Shown: positions 1-5,279, numbered from the stretch's first letter. The stretch: 5,768 nt of DNA from an uncultured bacterium (GCA_949288685.1 CASELB010000010.1:1-5768), one strand, 5' to 3'. A program made the numbers and translations. The notes: generated by a model not told the origin, from the sequence alone.

Positions 1-2
1 AC

Positions 3-29
3 ATCATATCATATCATATCATATCATAT
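3..29. repeat. ATCAT pentanucleotide tandem repeat
   Basis: A perfect period-5 tract of about 5.4 copies of ATCAT (equivalently CATAT). The periodicity breaks after base 29 and before base 3, although the window edge prevents seeing whether it resumes. It lies about 150 bases upstream of the vWA gene start. Five is not a multiple of three, and the tract is not in a recognisable gene, so copy-number change would alter spacing rather than a protein. Its role is unknown. Confidence 0.85.
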
Positions 30-69
30 AGGGGATTATATCAGGGTTTGAGGAGTTTATAAATTCATC

Positions 70-87
70 TTTACATTTCGTTACATT
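70..87 (+). promoter_or_regulatory. HLR1 / RpaB (WalR-type) response-regulator box
   Basis: Two 8-base direct repeats, TTTACATT (70-77) and GTTACATT (80-87), are separated by two bases. Both match the cyanobacterial HLR1 consensus (G/T)TTACA(T/A)(T/A) at every position. HLR1 is bound by RpaB, an OmpR-family regulator. Read on the other strand, the site is TGTAA-N5-TGTAA, which also satisfies the WalR (YycF) box of Firmicutes. A third phased but poor unit starts at 90. If transcription started from the TATAAA at 125-130 (start near 137), the box would be centred near -58, a normal activator position. If the start is leaderless at 182, it is near -104. The match is seen; the binding protein is inferred. 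Confidence 0.6.
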
Positions 88-97
88 TTGTTCTTTG

Positions 98-115
98 TTA
101 AGAATTCGTTACATT
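98..115 (+). promoter_or_regulatory. Degenerate second RpaB-like box
   Basis: GTTACATT at 108-115 is a perfect half-site. It is preceded, with the same two-base spacer TC, by TTAAGAAT at 98-105, which matches 6 of 8 consensus positions. The 13-base string TTCGTTACATTTT occurs identically at 77-89 and 105-117, so the two boxes are 28 bases apart. It may be a lower-affinity site or a decayed duplicate. Confidence 0.35.
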
Positions 116-169
116 TTAATCGTTTATAAATAGCAAAAATGTCGAATACAATAAATTTTGTAAATAAGA

Positions 170-175
170 CATAAT
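170..175 (+). promoter_or_regulatory. Candidate -10 element for a leaderless vWA transcript
   Basis: CATAAT differs from TATAAT by one base and ends six bases before the ATG at 182, so transcription would begin at or next to the start codon. No Shine-Dalgarno sequence is visible in the 20 bases before the ATG. No good -35 hexamer lies 16-18 bases upstream. An alternative -10, TATAAA at 125-130, would give a leader of about 45 bases that also lacks a ribosome binding site. Confidence 0.35.
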
Positions 176-181
176 GATATT

Positions 182-892
182 ATGAAAAAAATTATTTACA
201 TATTACTCTTCACAGCGCTTCCCTGTCTTGCTTACGAGGTTTTTCAGCCCGGGAATATTCCGGAGCAAAAATTTCGTCAGCCAAATGAGCATTTGCTTTT
301 CGTAATAGATTTTTCACAGAGTATGGAAGAAACTCAAAACGGAGAATCAAAAGCAAAAATGGTACAGTCTGCAATGGAGAAATATCTGCCTGAAATCCCT
401 GCGCAAATTCCTGTAGGTCTGAGGATATACGGACACAGGTGCGGCTTTACGGCATACCATGCCTGCAAGGCAACAGAGCTTGCAGTTCCTGTTTCTTATA
501 ATTCCGCAAACACTATCTCACAAAAGCTATCGGAACTATCCCCGCGGGGTATGACCCCGATAACATACTCACTTAAACAATCCGTTGCAGGTGATTTCGG
601 TAAATTTAAGGGAACAAAACACATTGTTTTACTAACAGACGGCGGAGAAAACTGCGATGAAAGTCCTTGTAAATACGCCATAGAACTATCAAGACTTCGT
701 CCTGATTTTTTGATTGATGTAATTGCATTTAATATCGGAGACAAAGACGACCTTGAACAACTTGAATGCACTGCCGTTGTAACAAAAGGAAGTTTTTATC
801 AGGCAGATACAAAAGCTGAATTAATGAATATTTTAGGTAATATTGTAGAAAAACAAAAACACGTGGAAGCCAAAATTTGTCCGGCACAATAA
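182..892 (+). CDS. Secreted von Willebrand factor type A (vWA) domain protein
   Basis: A 236-residue exported protein with one vWA domain, a fold that binds protein ligands through a metal ion; its partner is unknown. A signal peptide spans residues 1-17 (KK, then a hydrophobic IIYILLF stretch, with cleavage likely after Cys-Leu-Ala). Cys15 is preceded by Pro, so a lipoprotein signal is unlikely. The metal-ion-dependent adhesion site is complete: Asp43-x-Ser45-x-Ser47, Thr125 in GMTP, and Asp153 in LTDGGE. Six cysteines remain in the mature chain (87, 95, 158, 163, 196, 233). Their placement, including the NCDESPC segment, resembles a widespread bacterial secreted vWA family and suggests disulfides. 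The start is fixed by the signal peptide; there is no Shine-Dalgarno sequence, so a leaderless mRNA is possible. No terminator is obvious before the next gene, so read-through is possible. Confidence 0.88.
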   Translation: MKKIIYILLFTALPCLAYEVFQPGNIPEQKFRQPNEHLLFVIDFSQSMEETQNGESKAKMVQSAMEKYLPEIPAQIPVGLRIYGHRCGFTAYHACKATELAVPVSYNSANTISQKLSELSPRGMTPITYSLKQSVAGDFGKFKGTKHIVLLTDGGENCDESPCKYAIELSRLRPDFLIDVIAFNIGDKDDLEQLECTAVVTKGSFYQADTKAELMNILGNIVEKQKHVEAKICPAQ

Positions 893-1005
893 ATAACAAA
901 TATTAAGAATTATTACGGCGGGTTACTTAAAAAAGCAATTAATTTACATCTTATGTTTTTATTTATATGTAGTTATTTTACGGAAGTCAGAAGGTTAGGT
1001 AAGCT

Positions 1006-1929
1006 ATGAGTACAGTAAACAACATGCCAATTGGCACCCCCCCCGCAGTTCCTGCACAAACAGTAACAGCAGAGCAGCCCAAACAAACAACAACAATTGA
1101 TGATATAGTAATTCCGGAGCCGGAAAAAAAAGAAAATAAATCCAATCTGCTCGCAACATCGTTAACAGGTTTAGCACTTCTCGGTGTCGGCACATATTTG
1201 CTATACAACTTAAAAAAAGGTAAAGGCATTCCTGAAAAAACAATAGAAATGTTTAAAAAAGAAGGCAATGTGTTTGAACGGGGTATTGCCAAACTTAAAG
1301 ACGGAACATTATACACCGGTAAATTAACGAAAAAAGTTGAAGGAACCGGAGACAAATTTGAATATTATTATGTAAACGGAAGACTGCAAAGGGCTGCAAA
1401 AAACTTTGATAGTAAAGGATTTTACGATCCGACCAAGGCTACCAATTACGATAAAATCTATAATTATACTCCTGAAGGTAAACTGGAAAATATCACCCGC
1501 GTAAACGGATTAAACGGAGAATCTTTTATTTCTACATTTACACGCCCGAATATTCAAAAAGCAGAAGACTTTGCAGCACAGGGCGGAAAAATTATTGACG
1601 GTAAAGCCCTTAAAGCCGATGATACACCATTTAGCGGTTTTATTGTAGAAAAGAACGGAACTGACAGATTAATTAAAGAATACAAAGACGGAAAACAAGT
1701 TTCCGAAAGGCTTAATACCACACTTAAAAACAATACAACCAAACCTGACGGCGAACACTATATAAGAAATGAAGCAGAACTTGATGAAATTGCAGAAAAT
1801 GCAAGGCTGCAAGCAGAACAAGAGACAAAACAATTAAACAGTCCGTTGAACAAAATAAAAAAATTCTTTGCCGATTTATTTCCTAAAAAAGCAACCGGCA
1901 AAAACGCCGAAAATATAACTGAAGTATAA
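1006..1929 (+). CDS. Single-pass membrane protein with MORN-like repeats, function unknown
   Basis: A 307-residue protein of unrecognised function. Residues 1-45 are rich in Pro, Thr and Gln and probably disordered. Residues 48-68 (from NLLATSLTGLALL) form one transmembrane helix flanked by lysines on both sides, so topology is unclear. The rest is soluble and hydrophilic. Two segments look like diverged MORN-type repeats: about 93-130 (GIAKLKDGTLYTGKL, then EYYYVNGRLQ) and about 198-235 (DGKALKADDTPFSGF, then KEYKDGKQVSER). A partial unit lies around 152-168 (YNYTPEGKLENIT). Residues 257-290 are charged and helical, and the tail is basic. A weak ribosome binding site (TTAGGT, AGG at 997-999) sits 6 bases before the ATG. 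Codons 11-13 contain eight consecutive C. It ends at a strong terminator. The function cannot be assigned; attachment to the envelope is inferred from the helix. Confidence 0.82.
   Translation: MSTVNNMPIGTPPAVPAQTVTAEQPKQTTTIDDIVIPEPEKKENKSNLLATSLTGLALLGVGTYLLYNLKKGKGIPEKTIEMFKKEGNVFERGIAKLKDGTLYTGKLTKKVEGTGDKFEYYYVNGRLQRAAKNFDSKGFYDPTKATNYDKIYNYTPEGKLENITRVNGLNGESFISTFTRPNIQKAEDFAAQGGKIIDGKALKADDTPFSGFIVEKNGTDRLIKEYKDGKQVSERLNTTLKNNTTKPDGEHYIRNEAELDEIAENARLQAEQETKQLNSPLNKIKKFFADLFPKKATGKNAENITEV
1037..1044 (+). repeat. Poly-C tract (C8) near the 5' end of a coding region
   Basis: Eight consecutive C fall in codons 11-13 (Thr-Pro-Pro) of the membrane protein gene. I checked both frames: with nine C the frame meets TGA after about 20 codons, and with seven C it meets TAA within about 8 codons. 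Any single-base slip would therefore switch the protein off. A run this long is conspicuous in AT-rich DNA where Pro could be encoded by CCA or CCT. Confidence 0.8.
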
Positions 1930-1950
1930 AATCCCCCTTTCAAACAAACA

Positions 1951-1973
1951 CGCCGGAAACAATGTTTCCGGCG
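1951..1973 (+). terminator. Intrinsic terminator between convergent genes, probably bidirectional
   Basis: A perfect 10-base stem, CGCCGGAAAC (1951-1960) with GTTTCCGGCG (1964-1973), closes a three-base loop AAT and is followed by TTTATTT. It lies 21 bases after the membrane protein stop. On the minus strand the same hairpin is followed by TGTTTGTTTG. It can therefore also end transcripts of the minus-strand coiled-coil gene, whose stop is 25 bases away. Confidence 0.9.
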
Positions 1974-1997
1974 TTTATTTAAATTATCTTAATAAAA

Positions 1998-2336
1998 CTA
2001 CTTTTTATATTTTTTGAATGCATCAATTGAATTTTTCAGGTTATTGACATCACTTTGTACTTGACGTTGTTGAGCTTCACGTGCTTTTTGTCTTTCAAGA
2101 CGGGCCTTTTCTGCCTGACGTTGTTGCTCACGGATGCGGGCTTCACGCGCTGCACGTTCTTTTTCTGCCGCTTCTTGTTTTGCTTGAAGTTCTCTTTCTT
2201 TGTCAGCAAGCGGTTTTGCTAATTCATTTGCTTTTTTGTTAATCCATCTTTCGGTGTAAGTAGAATTATCGGCAGCAACCGCAACAGTTGTACCAACAAT
2301 ACATAAAGCAAATAGTGCTGTTAACATTTTTTTCAT
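1998..2336 (-). CDS. Small exported coiled-coil protein, function unknown
   Basis: A 112-residue protein. Residues 1-22 are a clear Sec signal peptide (KK, hydrophobic core LTALFALCIVGTTVAVA, cleavage near Ala21/Ala22). The mature part, about 90 residues, is nearly all helix-forming. From about 35 to 110 it is packed with Ala, Glu, Lys, Arg and Gln, including runs such as KEREL, EKERAAREARIREQQRQ and ARLERQKAREAQQRQ, and is expected to form a long coiled coil in the periplasm. There is one Trp (31), no cysteine in the mature part and no lipobox. The start is supported by AAAGGAGG nine bases upstream on the minus strand. It has its own promoter (TTGAAA-N17-TAAAAT) and converges on the membrane protein gene, sharing its terminator. 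Low-complexity composition makes homology-based naming unsafe. A periplasmic chaperone-like or structural role is possible but unproven. Confidence 0.8.
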   Translation of the reverse strand: MKKMLTALFALCIVGTTVAVAADNSTYTERWINKKANELAKPLADKERELQAKQEAAEKERAAREARIREQQRQAEKARLERQKAREAQQRQVQSDVNNLKNSIDAFKKYKK

Positions 2337-2371
2337 AAAATGAACCCTCCTTTATACATCCTTGTTGTAAT

Positions 2372-2400
2372 ATTTTAAAACGTATTTTTTTATTTTTCAA
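2372..2400 (-). promoter_or_regulatory. Sigma70-type promoter for the coiled-coil gene
   Basis: On the minus strand, TTGAAA (2400-2395) is separated by exactly 17 bases from TAAAAT (2377-2372). This gives a predicted start near 2365 and a leader of about 29 bases carrying AAAGGAGG. Its -35 end lies one base from the plus-strand TATAAT at 2402, so polymerases at the two promoters would compete for the same DNA. Confidence 0.65.
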
Positions 2401-2401
2401 G

Positions 2402-2407
2402 TATAAT
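2402..2407 (+). promoter_or_regulatory. -10 element of the glycosyltransferase operon, leaderless geometry
   Basis: A perfect TATAAT ends six bases before the ATG at 2414, so the expected first transcribed base is the A of the start codon or its neighbour. No Shine-Dalgarno sequence precedes the ATG; the region is T- and A-rich. No recognisable -35 lies 16-18 bases upstream (AACGTA at 17), so an activator or a less strict holoenzyme may be involved. Confidence 0.55.
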
Positions 2408-2413
2408 TTAAGT

Positions 2414-3136
2414 ATGAAAACTGCAAAATTGTTTGAATATGATATAGCGGATACAACACAAAAAGAGGCTCTGGATAATGCTTTAAGATTGATTGAAGGA
2501 AACCGTCCGGCACAAATTGTAACTATTAATCCGGAAATGGTTAACTTTAGTTTTAAGAATACAGAGTTTGCAGACCTTCTTAAAGATGCTGACATACTTC
2601 TTCCCGACGGAATCGGAATTAAAATTGCGATGAGCATTCTCGGTAAAAAAATCAACCGTATCGCAGGAATAGATTTTGCTTACAAACTTCTTCTTGATTG
2701 TGAAAAAAGCGGTATACCGGTTGCTATGGTCGGAACAAGCGAAGAAATATTAAACAAAGCCGTTGAAAATATCAAAAAAGATATGCCTGATTTAAAAATT
2801 GTCTATAAACGAAACGGTTTTTTTGATAATCCTGAAGAAATATACAAAGAATTACAAACAACAGCACCTAAACTTGTATTAGCGGCATTAGGCTCCCCAA
2901 AACAAGAGTTCTTTATAAGAGATGCAAAAAAATACTTAAAAAACGGACTACTAATAGGTATTGGCGGAAGTTTTGACGTCTGGTCCGGAGAAATTAAACG
3001 AGCGCCCGTAATTTTTCAAAAACTGGGGTTAGAATGGCTTTACAGAGTAACAACACAACCGGCAAGGCTCAAGCGCATTTTCCCTGCAATGCCTGTATTC
3101 TTCTTAAATGTTATCAAAAAAAAATTTGGAGTATAA
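2414..3136 (+). CDS. WecG/TagA/CpsF-family glycosyltransferase (GT26)
   Basis: A 240-residue enzyme of the family that transfers an N-acetylmannosamine-type sugar from a UDP donor to a polyprenyl-diphosphate-linked GlcNAc. It acts at the inner face of the membrane in making teichoic acid, enterobacterial common antigen or other surface glycans. Family hallmarks are present in order: VTINPEM (Thr37, Asn39, Glu41), LLPDGIG with Asp65 in the catalytic-base position, the GIDF block at 85-88, VGTSEE (106-111), LAALGSPKQEFF (156-167), GIGGSFDVWSG (182-192), and the C-terminal EWLYR-x6-RLKRI basic appendage (207-222) that helps membrane binding. Length is normal for the family. It is the first gene of a three-gene operon and probably leaderless. 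A run of nine A near its 3' end is followed four bases after the stop by the transketolase gene. The exact sugar and acceptor cannot be read from sequence, so no symbol is given. Confidence 0.93.
   Translation: MKTAKLFEYDIADTTQKEALDNALRLIEGNRPAQIVTINPEMVNFSFKNTEFADLLKDADILLPDGIGIKIAMSILGKKINRIAGIDFAYKLLLDCEKSGIPVAMVGTSEEILNKAVENIKKDMPDLKIVYKRNGFFDNPEEIYKELQTTAPKLVLAALGSPKQEFFIRDAKKYLKNGLLIGIGGSFDVWSGEIKRAPVIFQKLGLEWLYRVTTQPARLKRIFPAMPVFFLNVIKKKFGV
3116..3124 (+). repeat. Poly-A tract (A9) at the end of the glycosyltransferase gene
   Basis: Nine A encode the Lys-Lys-Lys near the C-terminus (ATC AAA AAA AAA TTT). Losing one A, or a +1 slip of ribosome or polymerase, would bypass the stop at 3134-3136. 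Translation would then continue without a stop into the transketolase frame, which is open from upstream of 3108. Confidence 0.7.
3128..3132 (+). promoter_or_regulatory. Ribosome binding site setting the transketolase start
   Basis: GGAGT lies inside the last codons of the glycosyltransferase gene, eight bases before the ATG at 3141. The in-frame ATG at 3108 has no such site, would overlap the upstream gene, and would add residues unrelated to the family. The 3141 start is therefore preferred. Confidence 0.75.
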
Positions 3137-3140
3137 AACA

Positions 3141-3965
3141 ATGCTTGACGATAAAACACTTAATAATCTCAAAGACTTTGCAAAAAGAGTACGACGTGAT
3201 ATTGTAACAGCAGTTTATCTTGCTAAATCCGGACACATCGGCGGAGCACTGTCGGGTGCAGATATTCTCACCGTACTTTACAATCTTTCACTAAATATTC
3301 CGGCAGAATGGGATAAATCAGATGATTACGAAAATCGCGACCGTTTTATACTTTCTAAAGGTCACGCCTCGGCATTATTATATTCCGTACTTGCAGAACG
3401 CGGATTTTTTGACAAAGAACTGCTAAAAACATTCCGCAAAGCCGGCTCAAAACTTCAAGGACATCCGTCAAGGGGTTATCTCCCGGGAATAGAAGTTTCT
3501 ACAGGTTCACTCGGTCAGGGACTTGGAATGGGAGTCGGGATGGCTTTAGGTTTAAAACTCAACAATAATCCGGCTAAAGTAGTTGTATACCTTGGCGATG
3601 GCGAACTTCAGGAAGGGGCTGTATGGGAAGCATTTATGCAGGCAGCACACAGAAAACTTGACAATATAATTGCAATTATAGACCGCAACGGTCTCCAAAT
3701 TGACGGTGAAACAGAAAAAGTTACGGCTCTTAACCCGCTTGATGAAAAATTAAAAAGTTTCGGCTGGAATGTTGAAATTATAGACGGACATGATTTTCAA
3801 CAAATATTTGATACACTCGAAAAAGCAAAAAACAGCTCAAAACCATTTGCAATAATTGCAAACACAATAAAAGGCAAAGGCGTTTCATTTATGGAAAATC
3901 AGGCAGGATGGCACGGCAAAGCACCGAACGATGAAGAATATAATGCGGCAATCAAAGAATTATAA
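3141..3965 (+). CDS. Transketolase, N-terminal (ThDP-binding) subunit of the split type
   Basis: A 274-residue protein equal to the first half of a full transketolase, the thiamine-diphosphate enzyme that moves two-carbon units between sugar phosphates in the non-oxidative pentose phosphate pathway. In order: SGHIGGALS (His32), LSKGHAS (His75), GHPSRG, STGSLGQGL (120-128), the ThDP/metal motif from GDGELQEG (152-159) to Asn183 in DRNGLQIDG, DGHD (His216), IKGKGVSFME (243-252) and GWHGKAPN (His258). The protein ends where the pyrimidine-binding domain would begin, as in bacteria and archaea with split enzymes, so this is not a truncation. Activity needs a C-terminal subunit, usually encoded next door, but here the next gene is a homocitrate-synthase relative. 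The gene starts 4 bases after the glycosyltransferase stop. A specialised C2-transfer role other than the pentose phosphate pathway is possible. Confidence 0.93.
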   Translation: MLDDKTLNNLKDFAKRVRRDIVTAVYLAKSGHIGGALSGADILTVLYNLSLNIPAEWDKSDDYENRDRFILSKGHASALLYSVLAERGFFDKELLKTFRKAGSKLQGHPSRGYLPGIEVSTGSLGQGLGMGVGMALGLKLNNNPAKVVVYLGDGELQEGAVWEAFMQAAHRKLDNIIAIIDRNGLQIDGETEKVTALNPLDEKLKSFGWNVEIIDGHDFQQIFDTLEKAKNSSKPFAIIANTIKGKGVSFMENQAGWHGKAPNDEEYNAAIKEL

Positions 3966-3970
3966 GGAGT
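3964..3970 (+). promoter_or_regulatory. Ribosome binding site overlapping the transketolase stop codon
   Basis: AAGGAGT begins within the TAA at 3963-3965 and ends four bases before the ATG at 3975. This suggests translational coupling of the two enzymes. Confidence 0.75.
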
Positions 3971-3974
3971 AACT

Positions 3975-5279
3975 ATGGCAAAGATTTATATACTTGATGT
4001 AACCAACAGAGACGGAGTACAAACCTCAAGACTGGGGCTGGCAAAACTTCAAAAAACAATTATTAACCTCATGCTGGATAATATGGGAATAACCCAATCG
4101 GAATTCGGCTTTCCAACCACAAAACACGAACTGAATTATCTCAATGCCAATTTAGAACTCGTTGATAGAAAAGCTATCACCAAAACTAAACTCAGCGGCT
4201 GGATGAGAGCAATAACATCAGATGTTGAGGAATCATTTAAAAATGTTCCAAAACTCAAAAACTGTAATCTATCACAATCCACTTCAAAGCAAATGATAGA
4301 AGGCAAATACGGCGGTAAAAAGACTTATAACGACATAATAAAACTTACCTGCGATGCAGTAGAATGTGCAAAATCAAAAGGCGCAGAAATTGTCGGAGTA
4401 AACGCGGAAGATGCGTCAAGAAGTGAACTGGAATTCTTAATCAAATACGCACAGGAAGCAAAACGCTGCGGCGCAGACCGGTTCAGATATTGCGATACTC
4501 TTGGATACGAAGATCCGTCAACAACGTATGACAGAATCTTTAAAATTGCTAAAGAAACCCAGATGCCAATAGAACTTCACTATCATAACGACCTTGGTAT
4601 GGGAGTTGCGTGCTCTGTTATGGGAGCAAAAGCAGCAGTTGATGCAGGAGTTGATGCGTACATAAATACAGCAATAAACGGACTGGGAGAGCGGGCAGGA
4701 AATGCGGACTTAGTATCATGTGTTCTCGCAATTCTCAAATCCGCCGGTTTTGGTAAAAAATATCAACTTGATGAACAAATAGACCTATCTAAAGCCTGGA
4801 AACTTGCAAAATACACTTCTTACGCTTTTGGAGTACCTATTCCGATAAACCAACCTGCTGTTGGCGACAACGCATTTGCTCATGAATCAGGAATTCACGC
4901 TGACGGCGCTCTTAAAGACCGCAGAAACTATGAACTCTATGATTACGAAGAACTTGGCAGAGGTGAACCGGAAATTATTGAAACAGGCAGAATGATTACA
5001 ACCGGAGAGTACGGCGGAATTAAAGGTTTCAGAAACGTATACAACAAACTGGAACTTAGATTTCAGGATGAACATGAGGCAAGAAACATCCTTGAACTTG
5101 TGCGTTATGCAAACGTACACACCCAAAAACCATTAACAGACAGTGAATTAAGGTTTATCTATTACTTCCCTGATATTGCGGCAAAAGTAATGACTGTCAC
5201 ACCGTACTTTGAACCGGCAGGTGCTCTTAAAAAACGTATTGAAGGGGTGCATTACACAAAATCAAATATGATTGTATAA
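3975..5279 (+). CDS. Homocitrate-synthase-like enzyme (DRE-TIM metallolyase family)
   Basis: A 434-residue member of the family of homocitrate, isopropylmalate and citramalate synthases, which condense acetyl-CoA with a 2-oxoacid. The N-terminal signature reads DVTNRDGVQTSR (8-19) rather than the usual D-T-T-L-R-D-G-E-Q. Arg12, the metal ligand Asp13 and Gln16 are kept, but the usual Glu is Val15. Further motifs are SEFGFP (42-47), AEDASRSE (144-151), CDTLGYEDP (173-181), HYHNDLG with metal ligands His202 and His204, NGLGERAGNAD (235-245), and FAHESGIHADG (301-311), the last typical of this synthase group. Residues after about 310 are a short lid region. There is no long C-terminal LeuA-type regulatory domain, so feedback inhibition through that domain is not expected. 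It is the last gene of the operon, 9 bases after the transketolase half, and is followed by a terminator. The 2-oxoacid substrate is not certain; homocitrate synthase is the best family name. Confidence 0.88.
   Translation: MAKIYILDVTNRDGVQTSRLGLAKLQKTIINLMLDNMGITQSEFGFPTTKHELNYLNANLELVDRKAITKTKLSGWMRAITSDVEESFKNVPKLKNCNLSQSTSKQMIEGKYGGKKTYNDIIKLTCDAVECAKSKGAEIVGVNAEDASRSELEFLIKYAQEAKRCGADRFRYCDTLGYEDPSTTYDRIFKIAKETQMPIELHYHNDLGMGVACSVMGAKAAVDAGVDAYINTAINGLGERAGNADLVSCVLAILKSAGFGKKYQLDEQIDLSKAWKLAKYTSYAFGVPIPINQPAVGDNAFAHESGIHADGALKDRRNYELYDYEELGRGEPEIIETGRMITTGEYGGIKGFRNVYNKLELRFQDEHEARNILELVRYANVHTQKPLTDSELRFIYYFPDIAAKVMTVTPYFEPAGALKKRIEGVHYTKSNMIV

Noticed and set aside
182..235. Lipoprotein signal in the vWA protein (Cys15)
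   Set aside because: The residue before the cysteine is Pro and the -3 residue is Ala, which does not fit a lipobox. Cleavage by signal peptidase I after Ala17 is more likely.
893..1005. Terminator or promoter in the gap between the vWA and membrane protein genes
   Set aside because: Only a 5-base inverted repeat (TTAAG at 903-907, CTTAA at 926-930) with a long spacer is present. No -35/-10 pair with 16-18 base spacing was convincing, so nothing is called.
987..1355. Minus-strand open frame of 122 codons opposite the membrane protein gene
   Set aside because: It lies wholly antisense to a gene with a better start and terminator. Its protein looks like reverse-complement low complexity and no ribosome binding site was seen.
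2266..2655. Minus-strand open frame of 129 codons spanning the divergent promoter region
   Set aside because: It crosses the promoter region and overlaps both the signal-peptide gene and the conserved glycosyltransferase motifs. It has no protein-like features.
3108..3140. Upstream in-frame ATG extending the transketolase by 11 residues
   Set aside because: It overlaps the glycosyltransferase gene, has no ribosome binding site and adds non-family residues. The ATG at 3141 has GGAGT at good spacing.
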